Positions 17,129 to 25,860 are shown, numbered from the stretch's first letter. The stretch: DNA of 64,000 nt from Prevotellaceae bacterium KH2P17 (GCA_900199655.1 FZRE01000009.1:1-64000), one strand, 5' to 3'. Program-made: numbers and translations. The notes: generated from the sequence alone by a model not told the origin.

Positions 17129-18480
17129 TGGCCAAACACGCTGACAATTATACATTCCTAACCTCCGGTCCGATACACAGGGTGATAGGTACCATGGCCG
17201 TACCGACCATCATCAGCATGCTGATAACAAACCTGTACAGCATTGTTGACACTTTCTTCGTGGGTCAGCTCGACACGCAGTCAACTGCTGCAGTGGGTGT
17301 GGTGTTCTCCGTCATGTTCATCATTCAGGCCTTCGGCTTTCTCTTCGGGCACGGTAGCGGCAACTACATAGCCCGCGAACTCGGTGCCAAACGCCATGAC
17401 AACGCCGTGAAGATGGCCTCTACGGGCTTCTTCTTTTCCCTCGTCATGGGTGTTGTCATCATGGTGCTGGGCTTGCTTTTCCTGCGTCCGCTCTCCGTGC
17501 TGTTGGGCTCCACGCCAACCATTTTGCCCTATACGGAGAAGTATCTGGGCATCGTTCTCTTGGGTGCACCTGCCATGACAGCCTCTCTGACCATGAATAA
17601 CCAGATGCGGTTGCAGGGCAACGCCTCCTTTGCCATGTACGGTATCGTGACCGGGGCGGTGCTTAACGTGGCGCTGGACCCGCTGTTCATCTTCGTTTTC
17701 GGGCTCGGAGTGAGCGGTGCGGCGGTAGCTACGGTCGTGGGACAGCTTGTGAGTTTCTTCGTTCTGCTGTACATGAGCGGGCGTGGAGAGAACATTCCCA
17801 TTCGCTGGAAACACTTCTCTCCGTCGTGGAAAGCTGCCAAGGAGATTTTCTACGGAGGCTCTCCATCGCTCTCGCGGCAAGGCTTGGGCAGTCTGGCTAC
17901 AATTGTTCTGAACGTCGCGGCGGGAGCTTATGGCGATGCGGCCATAGCAGCCATGTCGATTGTGAACCGTATCTGCGTGTTCGTGATGTCCATTATCGTG
18001 GGCCTGGGGCAGGGCTTTCAGCCTTTCTGCGGCTTCTGTTTCGGTGCCGGCTTGTACCGGCGCCTGCGGCAAGGCTATTGGTTCACGGTGAAGTTAGGTA
18101 CCGTTTTCATTCTCATTTTCACCACAGTAGGCTTCCTGCTCACCGACGAACTCATCGTTGTTTTCCGCAACGACCCCGCCGTAGTGCAAGTAGGAGTGGT
18201 GGCGTTGAGGTGGCAATTGGCCACTCTCTCATTGGTGCCGGCCGTCATGGTGAGCAATATGCTGCTGCAAACGTGCCGTAAACCGTGGCGTGCCAACCTG
18301 CTGGCAGCAGCCCGAAGGGGCATTTACTTTATCCCGCTGATGTTCATCCTGCCCCGCTACTTCGGCCTCCTGGGTGTGGAAATGTGCCAGGCATGGAGCG
18401 ATGTGCTGGCTTTCCTGACCACCATTCCCGTGGTGTGGAGCTTCTTCCGTGAGCTACGGCAACTGGAGAAAGCGGCATGA
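17128..18480 (+). CDS. MATE-family multidrug/cation efflux protein
   Basis: 450 residues with 12 predicted helices in two homologous halves. The opening PIHRVIGTMAVPTIISMLIT, LYSIVDTFFVGQL and GHGSGNYIARELGA are typical of the NorM/DinF-like MATE subgroup of anaerobes, driven by H+ or Na+. It is third in the coupled cluster, overlapping the SDR gene by one base and the PagL-like gene by four (ATGA). A role in exporting a metabolite tied to the neighbouring enzymes is possible but not demonstrable. Confidence 0.93.
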   Translation: MAKHADNYTFLTSGPIHRVIGTMAVPTIISMLITNLYSIVDTFFVGQLDTQSTAAVGVVFSVMFIIQAFGFLFGHGSGNYIARELGAKRHDNAVKMASTGFFFSLVMGVVIMVLGLLFLRPLSVLLGSTPTILPYTEKYLGIVLLGAPAMTASLTMNNQMRLQGNASFAMYGIVTGAVLNVALDPLFIFVFGLGVSGAAVATVVGQLVSFFVLLYMSGRGENIPIRWKHFSPSWKAAKEIFYGGSPSLSRQGLGSLATIVLNVAAGAYGDAAIAAMSIVNRICVFVMSIIVGLGQGFQPFCGFCFGAGLYRRLRQGYWFTVKLGTVFILIFTTVGFLLTDELIVVFRNDPAVVQVGVVALRWQLATLSLVPAVMVSNMLLQTCRKPWRANLLAAARRGIYFIPLMFILPRYFGLLGVEMCQAWSDVLAFLTTIPVVWSFFRELRQLEKAA

Positions 18481-19721
18481 AGCGATGGAGCCTGATAGGG
18501 ATGCTGATGCTGTTGTGCCTGCCTGCTGCAGCTGCCGACGGCGATTCGCTCCGCCACTGGGGCGTGAGTGCCGGAGTGAATCCCTCTGCCGTGGTGGGAC
18601 TCGACCGTTATGTGCGCAAGTGGCTCAGGCATAGGAGCTCACTGTCAGTGGATGTCAAGTTCGCAAGAACGGCTTTACCCGAGGATTCTGACGCCTTTGC
18701 AGCCGATTACAACTATCCGCTCGTAGGCCTGGGCGTGAGGTACGGCATGAACGATGTGACCATGCACCGCGACCAAGACCCAGACTGGGGGCTGCTGCAG
18801 CCCGTTGATTACCATTCGCGTTTGGGCAACATCGTGAGCTTCTACGGCTCATTTCAGCGGCCGCTCCTCCGTTCCCGCAGGTGGGAAGCAGGCTACGGGC
18901 TGGGCTTCGGCACTGCGTGGGCACACCGGAAGTACAGCCGCGGCGACAATATCGACGACGAGTTCATCGGCTCCCGCTGGCTTATCTACTTCTCGGCAGC
19001 CGTCTATGCCAAGTATCATTTTGCCCGCGAGTGGGGTTTGAAGGCCGGAGTAGAGTTCTCGCACCACAGTAACGGGGCGCTGAACCGCCCGAACAAGGGC
19101 GCCAACTATCTGGGACCGGAGCTGGGAATAGTCTATGAACCTTATTATAATAAGATAGTGGGCAGACCGATGGCATCGCCTTTCGCCCCGTATTGGTACC
19201 TGCAAGTTACCGCGGGCATAGGAGCAAAGACGCTGAACGAGGACTGGCAGCTCACGCAGTTTGCCACCCGGCCTGGCAATCCAGGCTATCGGCGCAGCCG
19301 GTTCCATGTCTATCCAACGTACAGTGTACGTCTCGACGTGCTGCACCGCTATGCCCGCAGGTGGGCATCGGGCGTGGGCATCGATGTGTTTTATGGCCCT
19401 TACGCCAACCACATTGCCCGACTGGATGCCGGAAAGGGGCTGAAACACAGTCCGTGGTCAGTGGGATTGTCGGCCAAACACAAGGCTTACTACCACCAGC
19501 TGTCGCTCGACATGTCGCTGGGTTATTACCTTCTGCGCCGCATGGGCGACAATGCGCGGCAGGTGGAGAAGCCCTACTACGAGCACATTGGCGTGCATTA
19601 CACCTTCCGGAGGATGAAAGGCATGAGCATAGGCATCAACATCAAGGCCCATCTCACCAAGGCCGACTTCACGGAAATAGTGGTGGGATGGCCTTTCAGA
19701 TTATCATCAAAAACGAAATAG
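18477..19721 (+). CDS. PagL-like lipid A deacylase / acyloxyacyl hydrolase
   Basis: 414 residues with a signal peptide (MKRWSLIGMLMLLCLPAAAA). The beta-barrel protein contains GVEFSHHSNGALNRPNKG, matching the PagL active-site segment with the His-Ser pair and conserved Asn. PagL-type enzymes remove a 3-O-acyl chain from lipid A in the outer membrane. It is more than twice the length of Pseudomonas PagL, because of the extra barrel region common in Bacteroidetes versions. Start overlaps the MATE stop by 4 bases. The barrel assignment is from alternating residues and is not modelled. Confidence 0.72.
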   Translation: MKRWSLIGMLMLLCLPAAAADGDSLRHWGVSAGVNPSAVVGLDRYVRKWLRHRSSLSVDVKFARTALPEDSDAFAADYNYPLVGLGVRYGMNDVTMHRDQDPDWGLLQPVDYHSRLGNIVSFYGSFQRPLLRSRRWEAGYGLGFGTAWAHRKYSRGDNIDDEFIGSRWLIYFSAAVYAKYHFAREWGLKAGVEFSHHSNGALNRPNKGANYLGPELGIVYEPYYNKIVGRPMASPFAPYWYLQVTAGIGAKTLNEDWQLTQFATRPGNPGYRRSRFHVYPTYSVRLDVLHRYARRWASGVGIDVFYGPYANHIARLDAGKGLKHSPWSVGLSAKHKAYYHQLSLDMSLGYYLLRRMGDNARQVEKPYYEHIGVHYTFRRMKGMSIGINIKAHLTKADFTEIVVGWPFRLSSKTK

Positions 19722-19722
19722 G

Positions 19723-20289
19723 ATGGAAACGACATTGTATATCAAGAACATGGTGTGCGACCGTTGCAAGATGGCAGTCGACAAAACGCTGCGTGACGCC
19801 GGCCTGCAGCCCCTCTCCGTGGAGTTGGGTGTGGTGAAGCTGGAGCACGACATCACCGATACGAAGCGGACGGAGCTGAAGGGGGAGCTGGAGAAACTTG
19901 GCTTCGAGCTGCTCGACGACCGCCGTCAGCAGACCATCGACCTCATCAAGAGCGCCATCATCCGCCTGGTTCATTACCGTGGCAACAGGTCGGCAGTCAA
20001 CCTGAGCGATTATCTTGCCGCCGAACTCAAGAGCGATTACAGCGCGCTGAGCAAGCTCTTCAGCGAGTTCATGGGCAAAACCATCGAGCGCTACTACATC
20101 GAGCAGCGCATCGAGAGGGTAAAGGAACTCATCTTCTACGACGAACTCTCGCTCACCGAGATTGCCCTGCAGCTGAACTACTCCAGCGTGGCGTACCTCT
20201 CGGCCCAGTTTAAGAGCGTTACCGGAATGACGCCCACGCAGTTCAAACAGCTGCGGCACAAGCCCCGGAAGGCGCTCGACAAAATCTGA
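19723..20289 (+). CDS. HMA-AraC fusion regulator (probable copper sensor)
   Basis: 188 residues. Residues 1-65 form a heavy-metal-associated domain (LYIKNMVCDRCKMAVDKTL, metal ligands C12 and C15). Residues about 75-180 are an AraC-type double HTH (LSDYLAAELKSDYSALSKLF, then LSLTEIALQLNYSSVAYLSA, and the ending FKSVTGMTPTQFKQLR). The fusion suggests that a metal bound by the CxxC site directly controls DNA binding. It lies 1 base after the PagL-like gene and 108 bases before the copper chaperone, whose promoter carries an inverted repeat. Copper or silver is the likely ligand, given the neighbours. Confidence 0.85.
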   Translation: METTLYIKNMVCDRCKMAVDKTLRDAGLQPLSVELGVVKLEHDITDTKRTELKGELEKLGFELLDDRRQQTIDLIKSAIIRLVHYRGNRSAVNLSDYLAAELKSDYSALSKLFSEFMGKTIERYYIEQRIERVKELIFYDELSLTEIALQLNYSSVAYLSAQFKSVTGMTPTQFKQLRHKPRKALDKI

Positions 20290-20324
20290 AACCATAATCT
20301 TGTAACTCTTATCCATCATTCCGT

Positions 20325-20356
20325 AACACCCTTATATCATAAAAGGTGTAATTTTG
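20325..20356 (+). promoter_or_regulatory. Promoter and inverted repeat upstream of the copper chaperone
   Basis: A -7 box TAATTTTG (20349-20356) is overlapped by the right arm of an inverted repeat, ACACC (20326-20330) and GGTGT (20345-20349), with TTAT and ATAA further in. The repeat covers the space between -33 and -7, where an AraC-type or MerR-type protein could act. Probable site of the HMA-AraC regulator. Confidence 0.5.
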
Positions 20357-20397
20357 CCATTGACAAATAGAAGAACAACTTTTAAACAGACAGAACG

Positions 20398-20610
20398 ATG
20401 GAAAAGAAGATTTTTGAAGTATCGGGAATGATGTGCGAGCACTGCAAGGCCAATGTGGAGAACGCTCTCACGGCTCTTAACGGCGTGGTATCGGCCGAGG
20501 CCGACCTGGAAAAGCATCAGGTAACGGTTGCCTACGACGAAACAGCCGTACAGCCGGAGGCTTTCAAGCAGGCCGTTGACGACTGCGGCCGCTACGAACT
20601 CACGCTCTAA
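20398..20610 (+). CDS. CopZ-like copper chaperone (HMA domain)
   Basis: 70 residues, a single HMA fold: KIFEVSGMMCEHCKANVENA with the metal ligands in CEHC, then LNGVVSAEADLEKHQVTVAYD. Such proteins carry Cu(I) to the P-type ATPase and to regulators. It is the first gene after the inverted-repeat promoter and is followed 48 bases later by the ATPase gene. A near-match AGAAAGGAG Shine-Dalgarno precedes that next gene. Confidence 0.92.
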   Translation: MEKKIFEVSGMMCEHCKANVENALTALNGVVSAEADLEKHQVTVAYDETAVQPEAFKQAVDDCGRYELTL

Positions 20611-20658
20611 GGCCGTTCAGAACAGGTTTTCAGGATAATAAGCAGAAAGGAGTAACAG

Positions 20659-22617
20659 ATGAAACAGACAATTCCCGTTGTCGGCATGGCCTGCTCGGCC
20701 TGCTCGGCCAACGTGGAGCGCAAGCTCAACTCGCTGCCGGGCATCCGCAGCGCAGCCGTCAGTCTGCCCGGCCGGAGTGCCCTGGTAGACTACGATACCG
20801 ACCAAATAACGCTCGAAGACATGAAGCGCGAGGTGAACGCCATTGGCTACGACCTCGTCATAGAGGCCGACCGCTCGGCTGTGGAGATAGAGAAACGCGC
20901 CTACACCCTGCTCAAGCGCCGCACCATCCTGAGCTGGGTTTTCGCCCTGCTGGTCATGTCCGTCTCCATGGGATGGCTCCAGGTGGGCAGCCGCAGCGTG
21001 GCCAACCAGCTTTCGTTGCTGCTTTCGCTGGCCAACATCGTGCTTTGCGGCTGGAGCTTCTACCGCGTTACGTGGCGCCAGCTGCGCCATGGAGCGGCCA
21101 ACATGGACACCCTCGTGTGCCTGTCTACGGCCATAGCGTTCCTCTTCAGCGCCTTTAACACCTTCTGGGGCGATGCCGTCTGGGGTGCCCGCGGCATAGC
21201 GTGGCACACCTACTTCGATGCTTCGGTCATGATTATCACCTTCGTTCTCACCGGCCGATTGCTGGAGGAAAAGGCCAAGGACGGCACGGCATCCTCCATC
21301 CGGGCGCTGATGGGCATGGCTCCCAAGACCGCCCACGTGGTCAGTAAGACAGAGAAACGCGACGCGGAAGGCAACATCACCGAGCCTGCCGTGATAGAGG
21401 AAGTGCCCATCAAGACCATAGCAGTGGGCGACGTGCTGGAAGTTCGCCCCGGCGAAAAGGTGCCCGTAGACGGCGAGGTTACGTGGGCAACCTCGTTCAT
21501 GACGGCCGATGCGGCCTACGTAGACGAGAGCATGATTACCGGCGAGCCAACTCCGGCCGAGAAGAAGAAGGGCAGCAAGGTGCTGGCCGGCACCATTCCG
21601 AGCCAGGGCAGGTTCCGGATGAAGGCGCGCCAGATAGGCAGCAACACCGCGCTGGCACACATCATAGAGATGGTACAGCAAGCTCAGGGCTCCAAGGCGC
21701 CCGTCCAGCGCATCGTCGACAGGGCCGCCCTGGTCTTCGTACCCACCGTGGCAGCCCTTGCGGTGGTAACCTTCCTGGCCTGGTGGGCTATCGGGGGCAA
21801 CGCCGCCCTGCCGCAAGCCATCTTGAGCGCCGTGGCCGTACTGGTCATTGCCTGCCCCTGCGCCATGGGCCTGGCCACGCCAACGGCACTGATGGTGGGT
21901 ATAGGCAAGGCCGCCGAACGGCAGTTGCTCATCAAGGATGCTACCGCTCTGGAGAGCTTGCGCAAGGTAAACGTGCTGGTAACTGACAAGACCGGCACGC
22001 TGACCATTCCCAATCAGAGCATCGACTTTACCAAAGCCGACGACCTGCAACCCGAGGAACGCGAGACGCTGAAGCCCCACGTGGCCGACGCCATGCGCGA
22101 CTTGCAGGCAATGGGCATCGAGGTCTACATGATGAGCGGCGACAAGGAGGAGGCTGCCCGCTACTGGGCAGAGAAGGCCGGCATCAGCCATTACCGGAGC
22201 AAAGTGCTGCCTACGGACAAGGAGAACCTTGTGCGCAGCCTGCAGCAAGCGGACAAGAAGGTGGCCATGATAGGCGACGGCATCAACGATACGCAGGCTC
22301 TGGCGCTGGCCGATGTAAGCATCGCCATTGGCAAGGGCACCGATGTGGCCATGGACGTGGCGCAGGTAACGCTCATGGGCGACGACCTCCGCGCCCTGCC
22401 CGCTGCCGTAAGGCTGAGCCGGCGCACGGTTCGAATGATATGGGAGAACCTCTTCTGGGCTTTCATCTACAACATCGTGTGCATCCCTCTGGCTGCCGGC
22501 GTGCTCTATCTCTTCGGCATCCACTTCCAGATAACGCCCATGTGGGCCAGCGCGCTGATGGCTTTCTCGAGTGTGAGCGTGGTGTTGAACAGCCTCCGAC
22601 TCAAGTTTACGAAATAA
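20659..22617 (+). CDS. copA: CopA-type P1B copper ATPase lacking the nucleotide-binding (N) domain
   Basis: 652 residues. One N-terminal HMA domain (C12, C15), the membrane motif CPC (399-401), actuator TGEP (294-297), phosphorylation site DKTGT (D443), SGDK (493-496) and GDGIND (539-544), plus the MxxSS helix near the end, identify a Cu(I) exporter. Between D443 and SGDK there are only 50 residues. Ordinary CopA proteins have well over 100 more residues here, forming the N-domain with the SEHP motif. No frame break is visible, and the linker (IPNQSIDFTKADDLQPEERE) leads directly into the second half of the P-domain. Activity is uncertain without an ATP-binding domain. Confidence 0.88.
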   Translation: MKQTIPVVGMACSACSANVERKLNSLPGIRSAAVSLPGRSALVDYDTDQITLEDMKREVNAIGYDLVIEADRSAVEIEKRAYTLLKRRTILSWVFALLVMSVSMGWLQVGSRSVANQLSLLLSLANIVLCGWSFYRVTWRQLRHGAANMDTLVCLSTAIAFLFSAFNTFWGDAVWGARGIAWHTYFDASVMIITFVLTGRLLEEKAKDGTASSIRALMGMAPKTAHVVSKTEKRDAEGNITEPAVIEEVPIKTIAVGDVLEVRPGEKVPVDGEVTWATSFMTADAAYVDESMITGEPTPAEKKKGSKVLAGTIPSQGRFRMKARQIGSNTALAHIIEMVQQAQGSKAPVQRIVDRAALVFVPTVAALAVVTFLAWWAIGGNAALPQAILSAVAVLVIACPCAMGLATPTALMVGIGKAAERQLLIKDATALESLRKVNVLVTDKTGTLTIPNQSIDFTKADDLQPEERETLKPHVADAMRDLQAMGIEVYMMSGDKEEAARYWAEKAGISHYRSKVLPTDKENLVRSLQQADKKVAMIGDGINDTQALALADVSIAIGKGTDVAMDVAQVTLMGDDLRALPAAVRLSRRTVRMIWENLFWAFIYNIVCIPLAAGVLYLFGIHFQITPMWASALMAFSSVSVVLNSLRLKFTK

Positions 22618-22651
22618 GAAAAGGCCCGTGTCGATTGACGCGGGCCTTTTC
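22618..22651. terminator. Bidirectional terminator between copA and the OM protein
   Basis: GAAAAGGCCCG (22618-22628) pairs perfectly with CGGGCCTTTTC (22641-22651). The stem is flanked by A on one side and T on the other, so it can end transcripts from both the + strand (copA) and the - strand (gene 22672-23457). Confidence 0.9.
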
Positions 22652-22671
22652 TTTTATGGCTTGCCTACCGT

Positions 22672-23457
22672 TCAGAGCGGCGGCAGGGGATAGCTGCGCC
22701 GGTCGAAGTAGTACGGAGTCTGATTGTCGTACCACACGCCCTGCACGCTCACCCCGAGCGAGAAGTTCCTGTTGAAGTGGTAGGTTACGCCGCCGCCTGC
22801 CACCTTTGCGCCCGGCATGCCCATGCCGTAGCGAGTTCCGCCAATGCCCATAGGACTGCAGAAGCCCATGTACGCCGGCCCGTAACCCCAGTAGCGGGAG
22901 TAGAAACGGTCGTAATTGCTGGCCAGTGAGAGCTGTCCGTAGGCGTAGGCCTCCCAGTGTTGGTCAATGCGGTAGCCCAACAAGGCGTACAGTCCGGCGT
23001 CGCGATAGCTGTCGCCTCCCCAGTTCGTGTTGTTCAGATAGCCGCCCGCGGCGAGCCACAACTTGCCGTTACGGGTGAGGGGAGCCACGTAGGCGGCGTT
23101 GATGTTCTGTGAGAAACCGCCCCGATGGGGTACATGCTTGCCGAAGGTGGCAAAGGCCGAGAGCCCCACTTCTACGTTTAGTCCGCTGTGCAGGCCCCAT
23201 GCGTAGCCGTAGGGGCTGTAATTCAGTGCCGTGGGTATGTAGCTCTGCGCCGTTGGACCGGGCGCTGCGGGCACGGAATCGGTGCCGGCACGCCATTCGG
23301 CAACTGGCATGGCGGGCTGCAAGGTGGTAGCGGCCGCGGGCACCGTGTCGGCAACCATCTGCCGCCAGAGGGCTTTCTGCGCCTCCAGGTCGGCACGTTG
23401 GGCCAGTGCCGGGACGCCTGCGAGCAGGGCTGATGTAATGATTACGATTCTTCTCAT
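22672..23457 (-). CDS. Secreted/outer-membrane hypothetical protein
   Basis: 261 residues from ATG 23457 (MRRIVIITSALLAGVPALAQ, a clear signal peptide). The following 60 residues are low-complexity and rich in A, P and T; the rest alternates aromatic and small residues (YGYAWGLHSGLNVEVGLSAF, LWLAAGGYLNNTNW, SLGVSVQGVWYDN), as in a small outer-membrane barrel. It ends RRSYPLPPL. No family is recognised. The upstream 40 bases hold no promoter of good quality. The frame is open 12 codons further but without signal-peptide character. Confidence 0.7.
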   Translation of the reverse strand: MRRIVIITSALLAGVPALAQRADLEAQKALWRQMVADTVPAAATTLQPAMPVAEWRAGTDSVPAAPGPTAQSYIPTALNYSPYGYAWGLHSGLNVEVGLSAFATFGKHVPHRGGFSQNINAAYVAPLTRNGKLWLAAGGYLNNTNWGGDSYRDAGLYALLGYRIDQHWEAYAYGQLSLASNYDRFYSRYWGYGPAYMGFCSPMGIGGTRYGMGMPGAKVAGGGVTYHFNRNFSLGVSVQGVWYDNQTPYYFDRRSYPLPPL

Positions 23458-23597
23458 AGCTGCAAATTTAAGCCAAATAGGTGTTACTGCCAAACTTTGA
23501 AAGCATTTTTTAAGTTACGAAAGATTAAATGCGGAAGATGCGGTGAGGTTTCTGCGCGGCGCAAGAGTTCGCCGGCAGCCCTCCCGTTTGTCAAGAA

Positions 23598-24035
23598 AAC
23601 ATGCTGAAAAACAGTGCAACATTCTCGCTCGAAATAGCAAACAAAAAGGCCGTTTGCGGCCTCCGTTCACCCCATTCACGGCCTCCGGAGTTGCTGAATA
23701 TGCCCTCCGGAACCTCAAAAGCTATCCTTTTACCCGCTCGGAGCTATCCTTTTACCCGCTCGGAGCTATCCTTTTACCCGCTTGGAGCTATGCTTTTAAG
23801 CGTAGTGAAGCCATCTCACTACGGCAGTGAAGCCATCTCACTACGATAATGAAGCCATTTCACTACGGCAGTGAGGCCATCTCACAGCAGCCTGGAAGTA
23901 TGCTGAAAAGATAAAATACTGATGTTCAAGGAGTTACGAAAATGGCGATTTTAGCGCGTATTTGCGGCCAAACGGCCGCTTGCCGGCGAATACACGAAAC
24001 CTGAGAGGTATTTTGTTAAAAAATTACAAGCCTTA
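23598..24035 (+). repeat. Composite intergenic element with 22-bp array, copy 1
   Basis: Three parts. The left flank (about 23598-23675) contains AAATAGCAAAC followed by GCCGTTTGC. A strict 22-bp array (23718-23915, nine units) changes sequence from GGAGCTATCCTTTTACCCGC-type to TGAAGCCATCTCACTACG-type units. The right flank (23928-24035) contains TTTTAGCGCGTATTTGCGG and a G/C-rich imperfect hairpin. The same three parts occur in inverse orientation at 48640-49057. It lies between two divergently transcribed genes and has no plausible coding frame. Confidence 0.85.
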
Positions 24036-24203
24036 TTTCCTTCTCTCGCCCGTCCTCTCTGCGGTTGTGGGAGCGGGTAGGCAAGCAGTTCGAAAACGGC
24101 AGCAGCAGGGGCCGCCGGCACGGCTTAAATCCTAAATAAACTGAATTTATTTTGCCGATAACGCATTTTGTACTATTTTTGTTGCAACCAAAAGCAATTT
24201 GAA

Positions 24204-24800
24204 ATGAAGAAGACAATGATGATACTGTTGGCCGGCATGATGCTTGCAGCGATGCCGGCCGGAGCGCAGGTTAATGAAGCTGACAAGCAGCCGTCGCTCA
24301 AGGAGAAGGTAACGGGCCTGTGGAACAAGGCCAAGAAGGACGTGAAAACGACGGGAAAGAAGCTGGGTGAAGCCATCGGGCTGAACGACTCGTCTTCTTA
24401 TCCGCATGTTGACGACGTGAAGATAGACGGCCATTACTACATGCCTCTTTACACTGTAGAACTCTACAAGGAAGCCGACGGGCAGGAATTCAGGGACCAG
24501 TGCGAGGCGTTGTTTAAGGAGCGCTATCCTTCGGCCACTGTTCAGACCGTGCGGCTGCCGCAAACCGACTGGTTTGTGGAGACCGTGAAGCGCGATGGCA
24601 AGATAGTGGGCTACACCGAGACGCTGTACTGCTTCATCATCGCACGCGACGGTGGCGACGGCTACATCAATGCCAAGTTCGCCTTCCAGCAGTACAAGGA
24701 CGTGGGCCACGAGTACAACCACGTGGTGGGCAAGTGGCCGGCATGGGTGCGCACCGACGTGCTGACCAACGCGGTTTACGAGAAACTCAAGGACCGCTGA
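24204..24800 (+). CDS. Secreted hypothetical protein
   Basis: 198 residues. The signal peptide MKKTMMILLAGMMLAAMPAG is followed by a Lys-rich amphipathic stretch (about 25-60, LKEKVTGLWNKAKKDVKTTG) and a compact domain with WFVETVKRDGKIVGYTETLY and GDGYINAKFAFQQYKDVGHE. No family is recognised. Start at ATG 24204. The following TPR gene starts 61 bases later on the same strand, so they may form a pair. Confidence 0.75.
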   Translation: MKKTMMILLAGMMLAAMPAGAQVNEADKQPSLKEKVTGLWNKAKKDVKTTGKKLGEAIGLNDSSSYPHVDDVKIDGHYYMPLYTVELYKEADGQEFRDQCEALFKERYPSATVQTVRLPQTDWFVETVKRDGKIVGYTETLYCFIIARDGGDGYINAKFAFQQYKDVGHEYNHVVGKWPAWVRTDVLTNAVYEKLKDR

Positions 24801-24861
24801 CCCTTTCACGGCCCGCGAAATCTGGCAGGCAACCTGTCTGTAACAACCTAAATATCAAGCT

Positions 24862-25740
24862 ATGAACTTTCTGAAAGCACTCTTCGGGAGCAAAAAAGAG
24901 AACCCGGAAGAAAAACGTAAAGAGGATGAAGCCAAGAACTTCGACGTACTGAAGTATGGCGGCGTGGCCGCACTGAAGACCAATCAGGTGGAATATGCCA
25001 TCCGTTGCTTCAACCATGCACTGCATATCAAGGACGACCTGGAGGTGAGAGACTATCTCTCTCAGGCCCTGATGAGCAACGGCGAGCTGCTGCCGGCCTA
25101 CGAACAGCTGCAGAAACTGGCCGAAGCCCAGCCCGACAACGAGCAGATACTGCTGCGAATGGCCAACGTGGCCTACATGATGGAGGACTACGGAGCCATG
25201 GGCGACGCCTGCGAAAAGGCCATGCTCATCAACAAGGACGACCCGCAGGTGCTCTTCCTCTATGCCCGCGCCTGCATCGGACAGGGCGACCAGGTGAACG
25301 CCATCGCCATGCTCACCAAGGCGATAACGCAGAATGCCGACTTTGTCGACGCCTATCTGCTGCGCGGCGAGACACTGCTCAAGATGGGCGACGTGGCCGG
25401 TGCCGCCGAAGATGCCGACCTGCTGGTGAGCAAAGTGGAAGGTAACGAGGACGTGCTGCTGCTAAAGGCCCGCGTTGAGGAGGCCAAGGGCAACCACGAC
25501 CAGGCCGTGGCTATATATAATAAGGTAATAGAGGTGAACCCCTTCTGCGCGAATGCGTTCCGTGAGAGGGGCGCCATCAGGAAGGCTCTTGGCGACCTCG
25601 AGGGGGCCGAGGAGGACATGAAGAGCGTGCTCGAGCTATCACCCGATGAGGCCAACGGCAGCCCCGCCGCTGCCGAAGCAGATGGCATACAGCACAAAAC
25701 GGAGCAGAAATACAAGGAGATGAACCCCTACGGTTTCTGA
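24862..25740 (+). CDS. Tetratricopeptide-repeat protein
   Basis: 292 residues. The N-terminus MNFLKALFGSKKEN is followed by about six TPR-type helical hairpins (for example AALKTNQVEYAIRCFNHALH, LLRMANVAYMMEDYGAMGDA, AYLLRGETLLKMGDVAGAAE, AVAIYNKVIEVNPFCANAFR). The protein is likely a cytoplasmic or membrane-associated scaffold, since there is no signal peptide. It ends with a charged tail (TEQKYKEMNPYGF). No partner can be named; the secreted gene upstream is the nearest candidate. Confidence 0.85.
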   Translation: MNFLKALFGSKKENPEEKRKEDEAKNFDVLKYGGVAALKTNQVEYAIRCFNHALHIKDDLEVRDYLSQALMSNGELLPAYEQLQKLAEAQPDNEQILLRMANVAYMMEDYGAMGDACEKAMLINKDDPQVLFLYARACIGQGDQVNAIAMLTKAITQNADFVDAYLLRGETLLKMGDVAGAAEDADLLVSKVEGNEDVLLLKARVEEAKGNHDQAVAIYNKVIEVNPFCANAFRERGAIRKALGDLEGAEEDMKSVLELSPDEANGSPAAAEADGIQHKTEQKYKEMNPYGF

Positions 25741-25799
25741 AAAGAGCAGAGGCGAGGATGAGAAAAATACACGGAAAGACGACATTTTCTGACCAAATG

Positions 25800-25831
25800 T
25801 TTGTTTGTTCCAAATAAATGTTATACTTTTG
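25800..25831 (+). promoter_or_regulatory. Promoter of the phe/tyr operon
   Basis: TTTG (25800-25803), a 20-base spacer and TACTTTTG (25824-25831) match the Bacteroidetes consensus exactly. Transcription would start about 25838, some 23 bases before the leader-peptide ATG. Confidence 0.75.
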
Positions 25832-25860
25832 CTGCATCAACAAGAAACAAGCATACCATC

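Noticed and set aside
20617..22524. Open frame of 635 codons on the minus strand opposite copA
   Set aside because: Shadow of the ATPase gene; His/Gly/Arg-rich composition without domains.
23718..23915. CRISPR array
   Set aside because: The 22-base units are contiguous and related to each other, with no constant repeat and unique spacer alternation, and no cas genes are in the window.
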